Assembly (NCBI RefSeq): GCF_029989365.1
Contig: NZ_JAPRAQ010000025.1
Coordinates: 62,001-126,000, forward strand
DNA from: Bradyrhizobium sp. Arg816
GTDB lineage: Bacteria > Pseudomonadota > Alphaproteobacteria > Rhizobiales > Xanthobacteraceae
Direction of reading: 5' to 3'
DNA length: 64,000 nt
The notes beneath the pieces were generated by a model. The model was not told the origin of the DNA, did not search any database, and saw only the letters and a list, made by a program, of their open reading frames with translations. Of this stretch, positions 33,781 to 42,716 are shown piece by piece (position 1 is the first letter of the stretch; each line of letters starts with the position of its first letter). Position numbers and translations under genes: made by a program.

Positions 33781-35370
33781 ATGCCTCATCAATTCAGCCT
33801 CGCCCAAACCGTCCGCAAACCTGCCGTCACATCCAAGGGCGGCATCGTCGCCTCGCAATCGCGGCGGGCGGCCGAAGTGGGGGCGCAGGTGCTGGCGGCA
33901 GGGGGCGACTGCGTGGACGCGATCGTCGCGACCACCTTCGCGCTGAACGTGCTGGAGCCTTGGAACAGCGGCATCGGCGGCGGCGGCGTCATGGTACTCT
34001 ACCGCGCCAAGGAAAACCGCACCGAGGTGATCGACTACGGCATGTGCGCGCCGCAGAGCCTGCGCGCCGCCGACTATCCGCTCAGCGGCGAAGGTGCGGC
34101 CTCCGACCTCTTTCCCTGGCCGCGGGTGAAGGATGATCGCAACATCCACGGCCCCGGCTCGATCGCCGTGCCCGGCGTCGTCGCCGGCATGGAGGAGGCG
34201 CATCGCCGCTACGCCAAGATGCCGTGGAAGGATCTGGTCGCGCCGGCCACCGCGCTCGCCGGCGAAGGCCTGCTGGTCGATTGGTGGACCACGCTGACAA
34301 TCGCGGCATCGGCCGCCGATCTCAGGCGCTATCCCGCGAGCGCGGCGACATTCCTGAAGGATGGCCTGCCGCCGAGCGCGCCGTGGGGCATCAAGTCCGA
34401 GACGCGGCTGCCGATGGCCACGCTGAAGGCGACGCTGTCACATCTCGCCGCTGCCGGTCCGCGCGATTTCTACCGGGGCGATCTCGCCAAAAGCATCGCA
34501 TCCGACATCAAGGCCGACGGCGGCTCGCTGTCGGTGGAGGATCTCGCCGCGTTTCGCGCCCATCTGCGCGAGCCGCTGGCGATCCCCTATCGCGACGGCA
34601 AGGTGTATGCGACGCCGGAGCTCACCGCCGGTCCGACCATGGCGCATGCGCTGCGCCTGCTGCAGCAAGGCCTGAAGCCCGTGAGCGTGCCGGATGCCGC
34701 AGCCTACGTCGAATATGCGCTCGCCTTGCAAGCAGCCTTCCGCGAGCGGCTCAAGGACATGGGCGATGCCGACGGCAAGCGCTCGCTCGGCGCCGAACAT
34801 CTGGCGCCCGCCTGCACGACGCATTTCTCCGTGGTCGACCGCCACGGCAACATCGCCGCGGTCACACAGACGCTGCTCTCGTCCTTCGGCTCGAAATACG
34901 TGACGCCGCACACCGGCATCGCCATGAACAATGGCATCATGTGGTTCGATCCGACGCCGGGCACCACCAACTCGCTCGCCCCGGGCAAGCGGTGCCTCAC
35001 CAACATCACGCCGGTGATTGCCGAGACCAAGGGCGGCAAGCGTCTCGCGGTCGGTGCCTCCGGCGGCCGCCGCATCCTGCCGTCGGTGATCCAGCTCGTG
35101 TCCTTTGCGATGGATTTTGGCATGGACCTCGATACGGCGATCCACCAGCCGCGTATCGATGCCAGCGAAGGCGCGATCGTGATCGGCGATATCAGACTGC
35201 CCGCGGACGTACGCAAGACGCTTGCCGCACGCTTCGACTATGAAGAGACGCAAGTGCAGGCCGTGCCGCAGAAGTTTGCCTGCCCCAGCGTGGTGATGCG
35301 CGAGGGCGATACGAATTCCGGCGCGGTCGAGATCTTCCACCCCTGGGCCGACGCTGTGGCGGAGGGCTGA
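33781..35370 (+). CDS. ggt: Gamma-glutamyltransferase family protein
   Basis: 529-residue Ntn-hydrolase precursor. The autocleavage and nucleophile Thr346 begins the small subunit at TTHFSVVDRHGNIAAVTQTL. The glycine-rich block NSGIGGGGVMVLYRAKEN (about 60) and the late GASGGRRILPSVIQ (about 422) are typical. There is no signal peptide at the ATG 33781, so unlike E. coli GGT it appears cytoplasmic. It would hydrolyse or transfer gamma-glutamyl groups. Neighbours (PuuB-like oxidase, aminotransferase, PuuR-like regulators) suggest gamma-glutamyl amine turnover. Confidence 0.88.
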   Translation: MPHQFSLAQTVRKPAVTSKGGIVASQSRRAAEVGAQVLAAGGDCVDAIVATTFALNVLEPWNSGIGGGGVMVLYRAKENRTEVIDYGMCAPQSLRAADYPLSGEGAASDLFPWPRVKDDRNIHGPGSIAVPGVVAGMEEAHRRYAKMPWKDLVAPATALAGEGLLVDWWTTLTIAASAADLRRYPASAATFLKDGLPPSAPWGIKSETRLPMATLKATLSHLAAAGPRDFYRGDLAKSIASDIKADGGSLSVEDLAAFRAHLREPLAIPYRDGKVYATPELTAGPTMAHALRLLQQGLKPVSVPDAAAYVEYALALQAAFRERLKDMGDADGKRSLGAEHLAPACTTHFSVVDRHGNIAAVTQTLLSSFGSKYVTPHTGIAMNNGIMWFDPTPGTTNSLAPGKRCLTNITPVIAETKGGKRLAVGASGGRRILPSVIQLVSFAMDFGMDLDTAIHQPRIDASEGAIVIGDIRLPADVRKTLAARFDYEETQVQAVPQKFACPSVVMREGDTNSGAVEIFHPWADAVAEG

Positions 35371-35385
35371 GGCTGAGCTGCGTTA

Positions 35386-35409
35386 CCTCGCCCCGCTTGC
35401 GGGGAGAGG
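35386..35409. repeat. Short inverted repeat, CTCTCCCCG family
   Basis: CCTCGCCCCGC and GCGGGGAGAGG around TT. It has the same core as the element at 28073-28096. It lies between the convergent gamma-glutamyltransferase and amine oxidase genes and could act as a bidirectional terminator. Confidence 0.75.
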
Positions 35410-35443
35410 AGCACATCCTCGCTGCGGCCGCAGCTTAGCTTAA

Positions 35444-36730
35444 TCAGATCCCCAACCGGTCGCGCACTCGCCCGGCAATCACCGCCGTCGTCACGCCGAC
35501 CGGCCAGAACGCGTGCATCGGAATCGGCTTGATGCCCGTGACGGGCATGTCGATCTCAGCCTTGGCGCCGCCGATCAGCCGGCGCGCGAGCTGCGCGCCC
35601 ATCGCGGTCGAGAGCGCGACGCCGCGGCCGTTGCAGCCGAGCGAGATCAGGATGTTTTCCGCCGGCTCGTGCACATGCGGATAATGATCCTTGGTGATGG
35701 CGAGCCGGCTGTTCCAGCCGTGCGTCCAGGCAGCGCCCTTGAGCTGCGGCCATAGCCGCTCGGCATAACGCATGAGATAGGCAACGTCGTTGTGCGACTT
35801 GATCCAGCGCATCGGGCCGCGGCCGCCCATGAGGAGGCGATTGTGCTGATCGATGCGGTAATAGACCGTGATGTGGCCGCTCTCGTAGAGCACCGGCCGT
35901 GTCGGCATGATCGAACGGGCGACCGCGTCGGAGAGCGGCGCGGTGGCGGCAATCGAGGAGAACACCGGCACGATGGTGCGGCGGAGCGCCGGCCAGAGAT
36001 CGTCGGTGAAGCCGTTGGTGGCGAGCAGGACCTTGTCGGCATGCACCACCGCGCGCGGCGTCTCGATGCGCCAGCGCGCGCCGTCGCGACGGAGCGACAG
36101 CGCCGGCGTTTCGCCAAGGACCTTCGCGCCCGCGGAGATCGCGGCGCGCGCGAGGCCGCGGGCGTAGCTGAGCGGATGCAGATCGCCACCGCGCGTGTCC
36201 AGCATCGCGCCGATGTAGCGGTCGGTGCCGGTCATCTCGCGCAACTGCTCGCGGTTCAGATATTGCACCGGCATGCCGCGACGGATGCATTGCTGCGCGG
36301 TCTTCTCGATCGCAGCAGCGCTGGCCTCGTTGTAGGCCGCGCGCAACGTGCCATTCTGCCGCGCTTCGCAGGGGATCTGGTATCGGCGGATCAGGTCATG
36401 CGTGAAGTTGGTCGTGCCGTAGGAGAACTCGATCATGCGGCGGCCGAGTTCAGCGCCGAAATCGGCCTCGATCTGATCGGGGTCATGCTTCAGGCCGGGA
36501 TTGGTGTGACCGCCATTGTTGCCCGACGCGCCCCAGCCCGGCTCCTGCGCCTCCAGCACCAGGGCGTCGACGCCCTGCTCCGCCAGATGCAGCGCGGTGG
36601 ACAGGCCGGTGTAGCCGCCGCCGACGATCGCAACGGAGACGGTCTTGTCAGCGTCGAGCGGCGGCGTGGCAACCGGCGCAACGGCGGTGTCGGCATAGAG
36701 CGAGGGCGGCAGAGGCAGGCGCATAGTCAT
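35444..36730 (-). CDS. FAD-dependent oxidoreductase, DadA/PuuB (gamma-glutamylputrescine oxidase)-like
   Basis: 428-residue flavoenzyme of the DAO fold. The dinucleotide site VAIVGGGYTGLSTALHLAE (about 32-50) is followed by WGASGNNGGHTNPG, close to the motif of gamma-glutamylputrescine oxidases, and C-terminal NGRGVALSTAMGAQLA (about 368). It oxidises an amine or amino acid to the imine with peroxide formation. It is the distal gene of a leftward unit with a polar amino-acid ABC transporter (12 bp after the ATPase), so the transported compound is the likely substrate. Confidence 0.86.
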   Translation of the reverse strand: MTMRLPLPPSLYADTAVAPVATPPLDADKTVSVAIVGGGYTGLSTALHLAEQGVDALVLEAQEPGWGASGNNGGHTNPGLKHDPDQIEADFGAELGRRMIEFSYGTTNFTHDLIRRYQIPCEARQNGTLRAAYNEASAAAIEKTAQQCIRRGMPVQYLNREQLREMTGTDRYIGAMLDTRGGDLHPLSYARGLARAAISAGAKVLGETPALSLRRDGARWRIETPRAVVHADKVLLATNGFTDDLWPALRRTIVPVFSSIAATAPLSDAVARSIMPTRPVLYESGHITVYYRIDQHNRLLMGGRGPMRWIKSHNDVAYLMRYAERLWPQLKGAAWTHGWNSRLAITKDHYPHVHEPAENILISLGCNGRGVALSTAMGAQLARRLIGGAKAEIDMPVTGIKPIPMHAFWPVGVTTAVIAGRVRDRLGI

Positions 36731-36742
36731 GACGAGAACCGA

Positions 36743-37474
36743 TCAGAGCGGATGCAGCACCCGGCGCAAGAAATCCTGCGTGCGTGGATGCTGGGGTTGA
36801 TTGAGCAGCGCCTTGGCCGGTCCCTGCTCGACGATGACGCCGCCGTCGATGAACAGCACGCGGTCGGCGACGTCGCGGGCGAAGCCCATCTCGTGGGTGA
36901 CGACGACCATGGTCATGCCGTCATCGGCGAGCTTGCGCATCACGCCGAGCACGTCACCGACCAGCTCGGGATCGAGCGCCGAGGTCGGCTCGTCGAACAG
37001 GATCGCCTTTGGCTGCATCGCGAGTGCGCGCGCGATGGCGACGCGCTGCTGCTGGCCGCCGGAGAGCTGCGGCGGATGCGCATCGGCCTTTTCGGCGAGG
37101 CCCACCTGACCGAGCAGCGCGCGGCCGCGCTCGAGCACCTGCGCGTGCGGCTCCTTCTTTACGAACAGCGGGCCTTCGACGACGTTTTCCAGCACGGTGC
37201 GATGCGGGAACAGGTTGAAGCGCTGGAACACCATCGAGACCTGGGTGCGGACCTTCACGATGGAGGGCGCATCGCGGTCGACCTTCAGTCCCTCGACGTT
37301 GATCTCGCCGCGGTCGTAGCTTTCCAGCCCGTTGATACAGCGCAGGATCGTCGACTTGCCGGAGCCCGAAGGGCCAATGATGCAGACCACTTCGCCCTTC
37401 TGGACGGAGGCCGTGATGCCCTTGAGCACCTCGTTCTGGCCAAAGCTTTTGTGGACGTCGGTGAGCTCGATCAT
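36743..37474 (-). CDS. Polar amino-acid ABC transporter ATP-binding protein (GlnQ/HisP type)
   Basis: 243-residue ATPase with Walker A GPSGSGKST (about 34-42), signature LSGGQQQRVAIARALAM, Walker B LFDEPTSALDPELV and switch VVTHEMGFA. All are canonical for the polar-amino-acid family. Start MIELTDVHKSFG at 37474 overlaps the permease stop by 4 bp; a longer frame into the permease is not used. Confidence 0.94.
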   Translation of the reverse strand: MIELTDVHKSFGQNEVLKGITASVQKGEVVCIIGPSGSGKSTILRCINGLESYDRGEINVEGLKVDRDAPSIVKVRTQVSMVFQRFNLFPHRTVLENVVEGPLFVKKEPHAQVLERGRALLGQVGLAEKADAHPPQLSGGQQQRVAIARALAMQPKAILFDEPTSALDPELVGDVLGVMRKLADDGMTMVVVTHEMGFARDVADRVLFIDGGVIVEQGPAKALLNQPQHPRTQDFLRRVLHPL

Positions 37475-38124
37475 TTCTTGCCCGCCCGCTTCTCGAAGTG
37501 ACGGACCAGCAGGATCAGCGGGATGCTCATGGTGAGGTACATCAGCGCCACAAGCGTGAACACGCTGGTGTTCTTGAAGGTCGAGGACGCGATCAGCTTG
37601 CCCTGCAGCGCGAGCTCGGCGACCGTGATGGTGGAGGCTTGCGACGAGTCCTTCAGCATCATGATCATGACGTTGCCATAGGGCGGCAGCACGATGCGCA
37701 CCGCTTGGGGCAACACCACGCGGCGCATGGTGAGCCACCAGCCCATGCCGATCGACTGCGCCGCCTCGATCTGGCCCTTGTCGATCGCCTCGATGCCCGC
37801 GCGGAAATTTTCGGCCTGGTAGGCCGAATAGGCGATGCCGAGCCCGAGGATCGCGGCCTGCAAGGCCGACAGCGTAACACCGAGATCGGGCATCACGAAA
37901 TAGAGGTAGAACAGCAGCACGATGATCGGGATGCCGCGGATCACGTTGATCAGGCTGGCGCTGAGCATCGACAGCACCTTGATGCCCGAGACCCGCATCA
38001 TCGCCCAGATCAGACCCAGCACCGTCGAGAGCAGCAGCGAGCCGATGGTGACGATGATCGTCAGCGCGACGCCGCTCATCAGGATCGGGAAGAACTCGAC
38101 GGCGTCGTGCCAGAAACCTTTCAT
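37471..38124 (-). CDS. Polar amino-acid ABC transporter permease (HisM/GlnP type)
   Basis: 217-residue inner-membrane permease with about five transmembrane segments. The family loop reads EAIDKGQIEAAQSIGMGWWL (about residues 112-131), and RGIPIIVLLFYLYF precedes it. It is the only permease in the unit, so the channel is probably a homodimer. It lies between the binding protein (26 bp) and ATPase (4-bp overlap) genes. Confidence 0.93.
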   Translation of the reverse strand: MKGFWHDAVEFFPILMSGVALTIIVTIGSLLLSTVLGLIWAMMRVSGIKVLSMLSASLINVIRGIPIIVLLFYLYFVMPDLGVTLSALQAAILGLGIAYSAYQAENFRAGIEAIDKGQIEAAQSIGMGWWLTMRRVVLPQAVRIVLPPYGNVMIMMLKDSSQASTITVAELALQGKLIASSTFKNTSVFTLVALMYLTMSIPLILLVRHFEKRAGKK

Positions 38125-38150
38125 CGGACAGCCTTACCAGCCTCTGTCGA

Positions 38151-38909
38151 TCAACCCTGCGCCTTCTGACCCCACTTCTCGAGGATCTTGTCGATGGTGC
38201 CGTTGGCTTTCAGCTTAGCCAGCGAGGCGTTGATCTTGCCGAGCAGCGCGGCCTCGCCCTTGCGGACGCCGATGCCGACCGAGCCGACAGTGACGGGCTC
38301 GTAGCCGTCGACCAGACGCACCTCGGGGAAGCCGCCCTGCTTCAGATTGTAGGCGAGGATCGGATAGTCGGCGTAGCCGGCCTTGAGGCGACCGGTGTTC
38401 ACGTCGCGCAGGATGTCCGGGATGGTGTCGTAGGCCTTGACGTCGGCGAACAGGCCGGACTTCTTCAGCGCATCGACGAAGGCGGTGCCGACCTGGGCAC
38501 CGACCGTCTCGCCCTTCAGATCATCCTGCGTGGTATAGGCCTTGGTGTCGCTCTTCGGGACCACCAGCCCTTCGCCGTAGGTGTAGATCGGATCGGAGAA
38601 GTCGACGACCTCCTTGCGCGGCGCGGTGATGAACATCGCCGCTGCAATCATATCGATCTTGCCCGATGTCAGCGACGGGATCAGCGCCGAGAACGCCATC
38701 GGCTCGATCTGCACGCTGAGGCCGGCGTCCTTGCCGATCTCGGTGACGAGATCGACCATGATGCCCTGGATGGTGTTGGTCTTGGTGTCGAGGAAGGTGA
38801 AGGGAATGCCTGTCGGCGTCGAGCCGACCTTCAGCACCTGCTGCGCCGAAGCCGGCATCACCGCTGCAATCGCGAGCGCCGCGACCGCGGCCAGACCAAA
38901 ACGCTTCAT
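38151..38909 (-). CDS. Polar amino-acid ABC transporter substrate-binding protein
   Basis: 252-residue periplasmic protein of SBP family 3. The signal peptide is about 1-22 (AALAIAAVMPASA-QQ). The body carries IPFTFLDTKTNTIQGIMVDL and the ligand-loop DFSDPIYTYGEGLVV. Start MKRFGLAAVA at 38909. It heads the leftward operon binding protein-permease-ATPase-amine oxidase and is divergent from an XRE-cupin regulator with paired palindromes between. The ligand is probably a gamma-glutamyl or amine compound, inferred from the oxidase. Confidence 0.92.
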   Translation of the reverse strand: MKRFGLAAVAALAIAAVMPASAQQVLKVGSTPTGIPFTFLDTKTNTIQGIMVDLVTEIGKDAGLSVQIEPMAFSALIPSLTSGKIDMIAAAMFITAPRKEVVDFSDPIYTYGEGLVVPKSDTKAYTTQDDLKGETVGAQVGTAFVDALKKSGLFADVKAYDTIPDILRDVNTGRLKAGYADYPILAYNLKQGGFPEVRLVDGYEPVTVGSVGIGVRKGEAALLGKINASLAKLKANGTIDKILEKWGQKAQG

Positions 38910-38989
38910 CGCATCCCCCTTTGGGCTTGGCCGATGTCGGCGCTCGCGCATGTCGTGATCAGACGTTGCGGGCCAAGCCGTTTCGGCCT

Positions 38990-39009
38990 ATTTTCACCAA
39001 TATGAAAAT
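38990..39009. promoter_or_regulatory. Inverted repeat ATTTTCA-N6-TGAAAAT, candidate operator
   Basis: Perfect 7-bp arms in the divergent region between the amino-acid ABC operon and the XRE-cupin regulator gene. A second TTCATG/CATGAA palindrome lies 34 bp away, with the same TTCA/TGAA half-sites. Confidence 0.6.
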
Positions 39010-39042
39010 TTGGTCACACTTTCGCGGGCGATGCAAGCGGTT

Positions 39043-39056
39043 TTCATGCACATGAA
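39043..39056. promoter_or_regulatory. Inverted repeat TTCATG-CA-CATGAA, candidate operator
   Basis: Perfect 6-bp arms ending 14 bp before the GTG start of the XRE-cupin regulator. It shares TTCA/TGAA half-sites with the repeat at 38990-39009 and is therefore a candidate autoregulatory site. Confidence 0.58.
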
Positions 39057-39070
39057 GGAAGCGGTTTGAC

Positions 39071-39742
39071 GTGAGCGGTGGCAAAAGAATGCGCAAACCG
39101 GCCGCCGCAAAGCCGGCGAGGACGGTGAAGGCCAGGAAGGTGCCGGTCAAGGCCAAGCCGGCCGAGCCCGCGATGGATGTCGCGGTCGGCCGCCGCATCC
39201 GGGATCTCCGGCGTATCAGGCAATTCTCGCTGGAGACGGTGGCGGCGCGCACGGACCTGTCGATCGGCTTTCTTAGCCAGATCGAGCGCGGCCTGTCGTC
39301 GCCGTCGCTGCGCGTGCTGGCCACACTCGCAGACGTGCTGGGCGTCGGCATCGCCGCGCTGTTCGGCGCAAGCCCAAGCGCCGACAGCGTCTCCGATCAA
39401 GTGGTGACGCGCGGGCCCCAGCGGCCCGAACTGAAACTCTGGCGCACCGGAGTGTCGAAGCAGTTGCTGAGTCCGGCGAGCAGCGACAACCGGCTCAATC
39501 TGTTCCTGGTGCATCTCGAGCCCGGCGGCTCCACCGGCGACGAGCTCTACACCCACGACGGCGAAGAGGCTGGTCTCGTGCTCGAAGGCGAGATGATGCT
39601 GACGGTGGACAGCGAGACGTGGTCGCTGAAGACCGGCGACAGCTTTCGGTTCGCGAGCCGAAGGCCGCACCGGTTTTCCAATCCGGCCAATGATGCGAAG
39701 GCTGTGGTGCTGTGGGTGAATTGCGTGACAGGGGCGGGGTAA
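39071..39742 (+). CDS. XRE-family regulator with C-terminal cupin domain (PuuR-like)
   Basis: 223 residues from GTG 39071. A Lys/Ala-rich N-terminal tail (about 1-35) precedes a helix-turn-helix (about 38-92, ETVAARTDLSIGFLSQIERG) and a cupin sensor domain (about 140-215; LVHLEPGGSTGDELYTHDGE, GDSFRFASRRPHRF). PuuR-type proteins repress putrescine or amino-acid use until ligand binds. It is divergent from the ABC-amine oxidase operon, with two TTCA/TGAA palindromes between, so this operon is its likely target. Confidence 0.9.
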   Translation: MSGGKRMRKPAAAKPARTVKARKVPVKAKPAEPAMDVAVGRRIRDLRRIRQFSLETVAARTDLSIGFLSQIERGLSSPSLRVLATLADVLGVGIAALFGASPSADSVSDQVVTRGPQRPELKLWRTGVSKQLLSPASSDNRLNLFLVHLEPGGSTGDELYTHDGEEAGLVLEGEMMLTVDSETWSLKTGDSFRFASRRPHRFSNPANDAKAVVLWVNCVTGAG

Positions 39743-39803
39743 GCCACGTGCTCACCTGCCACCGCACACGGCGAAGGTAAGAAGAACCGCAACGTCTCCA
39801 CAT

Positions 39804-39890
39804 CGTCATTGCGAGCGAAGCGAAGCAATCCAGAGTCTTTCCGCGGAGACATTCTGGATTGCTTCGTCGCTGCGCTCCTCGCAATGACGA
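39804..39890. repeat. Long intergenic inverted repeat (CGTCATTGCGAG family)
   Basis: CGTCATTGCGAGCGAAGCGA pairs with the end at 39871-39890 (..CTCGCAATGACG), and inner GCAATCCAGA pairs with TCTGGATTGC. The 87-bp cruciform-like element lies between two convergent genes. This sequence type is dispersed in many Bradyrhizobium genomes. Confidence 0.88.
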
Positions 39891-39902
39891 GTGGATAGAC
39901 CT

Positions 39903-41168
39903 TTACCCGAACCGATACTTGTACCGGTCCACCGTCAGCGCGCTCACATCGACCTCCGGCTTCTTGCCCGACAGCATGTCCGCGAGCACGCGGCCGGAGC
40001 CGCAGGACATGGTCCAGCCGAGCGTGCCATGGCCGGTGTTGAGGTGGAGGTTGCCGTACTGCGTCGGGCCGATCACCGGCGGGCCGTCCGGCGTCATCGG
40101 ACGCAGGCCGCTCCAGAACGTCGCCTTGGAGAGATCGCCGCCGCGCGGGAACAGATCGGTCAGCGAATGATCGAGCGTGGCGCGGCGGGCGCCGTAGAGC
40201 TGGCTCGAATAGCCGGAGATCTCGGCGGTGCCGCCGACGCGGATGCGATTGCCGAGGCGGGTGATCGCGACCTTGTAGCTCTCGTCCATCACGGTCGATT
40301 CCGGCGCGCCGGAGGCGTCCTTGATCGGCACCGTGATCGAATAGCCCTTCACCGGATAGACCGGCAATGAGATGCCGAGCGGTGCAACGAGCCGCGACGA
40401 CCAGCTTCCGAGCGCGAGAACGTAGGCATCGGCCTGCAACGTGCCCGCACTGGTCACGACACCACTGACGCGCGCGCCGTCCGTGACGATGCGGTCGATT
40501 CCGGTGTTGAACATGAAGCGCACGCCGAGCGCTTCGGCATGCTTGGCCAACGCCTGCGTGAACATGTGGCAGTCGCCGGTCTCGTCCTGCGGCAAGCGAA
40601 GTCCGCCGGCGAATTTTTCCTTAACGGCGGCGAGCGCCGGCTCGACTGCGATGCAGCCTTCCCGGCTCAACACCTCGAAAGGAACGCCATACTGCTTGAG
40701 GACGGCGATGTCCTCACCGGTGCCATCGAGCTGCGCCTGGGCGCGGAACAGCTGCAGCGTGCCCTGCGAGCGCTCGTCATATTGAATGCCGATGTCGCGG
40801 CGCAGATCGCGCAGGCAATCGCGGCTGTATTCCGCGATCGGGATCATCCGGCTCTTGTTGACCGCGTAACGCGCGCTGGTGCAGTTGCGCAGCATCTTGG
40901 AGAGCCAGACCCACATGACAGGATCGAGCTTCGGCCGGATCACCAGCGGGCCGTGCTTCATCAGCAGCCATTTGATCGCCTTCACCGGCACCCCGGGGCC
41001 GGCCCAGGGCGAGGAATAGCCGGGCGACACCTCGCCCGCGTTGGCGAAAGAGGTCTCCAGCGCCGGTTCGGGCTGACGGTCGACGACCGTCACCTCATGA
41101 CCGGCACGCGCAAGGTAGTAGGCAGAGGTGACACCGATGACACCGCTGCCGAGGATCAGAACTTTCAC
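39903..41168 (-). CDS. dadA: D-amino-acid dehydrogenase
   Basis: 421-residue FAD enzyme. Dinucleotide site VLILGSGVIGVTSAYYLA (about 3-20), then FANAGEVSPGYSSPWAGPGV and PLVIRPKLDPVMWVW, and C-terminal GHGTLGWTMSCGSG, which is the conserved end of DadA. It oxidatively deaminates D-amino acids (classically D-alanine) to keto acids, passing electrons to the respiratory chain at the inner membrane. It is followed by 70 bp to the aminotransferase gene on the same strand; no alanine racemase is adjacent. Confidence 0.92.
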   Translation of the reverse strand: MKVLILGSGVIGVTSAYYLARAGHEVTVVDRQPEPALETSFANAGEVSPGYSSPWAGPGVPVKAIKWLLMKHGPLVIRPKLDPVMWVWLSKMLRNCTSARYAVNKSRMIPIAEYSRDCLRDLRRDIGIQYDERSQGTLQLFRAQAQLDGTGEDIAVLKQYGVPFEVLSREGCIAVEPALAAVKEKFAGGLRLPQDETGDCHMFTQALAKHAEALGVRFMFNTGIDRIVTDGARVSGVVTSAGTLQADAYVLALGSWSSRLVAPLGISLPVYPVKGYSITVPIKDASGAPESTVMDESYKVAITRLGNRIRVGGTAEISGYSSQLYGARRATLDHSLTDLFPRGGDLSKATFWSGLRPMTPDGPPVIGPTQYGNLHLNTGHGTLGWTMSCGSGRVLADMLSGKKPEVDVSALTVDRYKYRFG

Positions 41169-41238
41169 GCTTCGTCAAACTCCCGCGGCATCGCGCTCGC
41201 CGCTGCAAGAACAAACTCCGCAACGGCGAGAGCAATTA

Positions 41239-42567
41239 TCAGGCCACCCGCTTGATGGCGTCGCCCAGGATCGAGACCATATCGTCGATATGGCTCTTCT
41301 CGACGATGAGCGGGGGCGACAACGCAAAGGAGTCGCCGCTCATGCGGAAGTACAGCCCGCGATTGAAGCAATCGACCATGACGTCGTAACCACGCGCGCC
41401 GACCGCACCGTCACGCGACGACAGCTCCACCGCGCCCATCAGGCCGCAATTGCGGATGTCGACGACGTTGGGCAGGCCCTTCAGTGAATGCAGCGCATCG
41501 CCCCAGTACCCGGCGATCGACGCACCGCGCGTAAGCAGGCCCTCGTCCTTGTAGATGTCGAGCGTCGCGATGCCGGCGGCGCAGGCCGTCGGATGCGCCG
41601 AATAGGTGTAGCCGTGGAACAGCTCCATCTGGTTCTCCGGGCCGACCATCAGGCCGTCGTGAACCTTGCGGCTCGCGAACACCGCGCCGCAGGGAATGGT
41701 GCCGTTGGTGATGCCCTTGGCCGTCGTCATCAGGTCCGGCGTGACGCCGAAGAAGTCGGCGGCGAACGGCGTGCCGAGGCGGCCGAAGCCGGTGATGACC
41801 TCGTCGAAGATGAGGAGGATGCCGTGCTTGTCGCAGATCTCGCGCAGGCGCTTGAGATAGCCCTTCGGCGGCGGCAGCACCGCGGTCGAGCCCGGCACCG
41901 GCTCGACGATGACGGCCGCGATCGTCTCGGCGCCATGCAGGCCGACCAGACGCTCGAGATCGTCGGCGAGCTCGGCGCCATGCTCAGGCTGATCCTTGGC
42001 GAAGGCGTTGCGGGCGAGATCGTGGGTGTGGCGGATGTGGTCGACGCCCGGCAGGTGGGTCGCAAACGCGCGGCGATTGGCGACCATGCCGCCAACCGAC
42101 ATGCCGCCGAAGCCGACACCGTGATAGCCGCGCTCGCGGCCGATCAGACGGGTGCGGCTCGCCTGGCCGTTGGCGCGGTGATAGGCGAGCGCGATCTTCA
42201 GCGCGGTGTCCACCGACTCGGAGCCGGAATTGGTGAAGAAAACGCGGTCGAGGCCCTTCGGCGCGATCTCGGCGAGACGCTCGGCGAAGTCGAATGCCAG
42301 CGGATGGCCCATCTGGAACGACGGCGCGAAGTCCAGCGTCATCAGCTGGCGCTCGACCGCAGCGGCGATCTGCTTGCGGCCGTGGCCGGCATTGACGCAC
42401 CAGAGGCCGGCGGAGCCGTCGATCACCTTGCGGCCGTCGACGGTGGTGTAGTGCATGCCCTCAGCCGAGGAGAACAGGCGCGGCGCCTTCTTGAACTGAC
42501 GGTTGGCCGTGAACGGCATCCAGAACGAGTCGGTCTTGATAGTGTTCGGAATCTGATGAAGGGTCAC
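41239..42567 (-). CDS. Aspartate aminotransferase family protein (omega-amino acid:pyruvate transaminase type)
   Basis: 442-residue class III PLP enzyme. The PLP-lysine motif is TTAKGITNG (about 288), with FDEVITGFGRLG (about 257), SGSESVDTALKIAL for the phosphate pocket, and GYTYSAHPTACAAG. The N terminus VTLHQIPNTIKTDSFWMPFT matches beta-alanine:pyruvate transaminases. GTG 42567 is used because it follows AAGGAGCG and gives the family's normal length. It probably moves the omega-amino group of beta-alanine, GABA or a diamine to pyruvate; the alanine product could link to DadA after racemisation. Divergent from a PuuR-like regulator. Confidence 0.92.
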   Translation of the reverse strand: MTLHQIPNTIKTDSFWMPFTANRQFKKAPRLFSSAEGMHYTTVDGRKVIDGSAGLWCVNAGHGRKQIAAAVERQLMTLDFAPSFQMGHPLAFDFAERLAEIAPKGLDRVFFTNSGSESVDTALKIALAYHRANGQASRTRLIGRERGYHGVGFGGMSVGGMVANRRAFATHLPGVDHIRHTHDLARNAFAKDQPEHGAELADDLERLVGLHGAETIAAVIVEPVPGSTAVLPPPKGYLKRLREICDKHGILLIFDEVITGFGRLGTPFAADFFGVTPDLMTTAKGITNGTIPCGAVFASRKVHDGLMVGPENQMELFHGYTYSAHPTACAAGIATLDIYKDEGLLTRGASIAGYWGDALHSLKGLPNVVDIRNCGLMGAVELSSRDGAVGARGYDVMVDCFNRGLYFRMSGDSFALSPPLIVEKSHIDDMVSILGDAIKRVA

Positions 42568-42716
42568 GGGCCACGCTCCTTTGCTGACCGGATAGCAGAG
42601 GCACGGCTTCGGAAGCGCAACAAGTCCTTTTCTGGTCACCTGCAAGCCATTGATTTCACTGGGGCTGTCGGTCCATATTTGCGCGATCCGCAACATCTGC
42701 AACAGGGACCAGGGGC

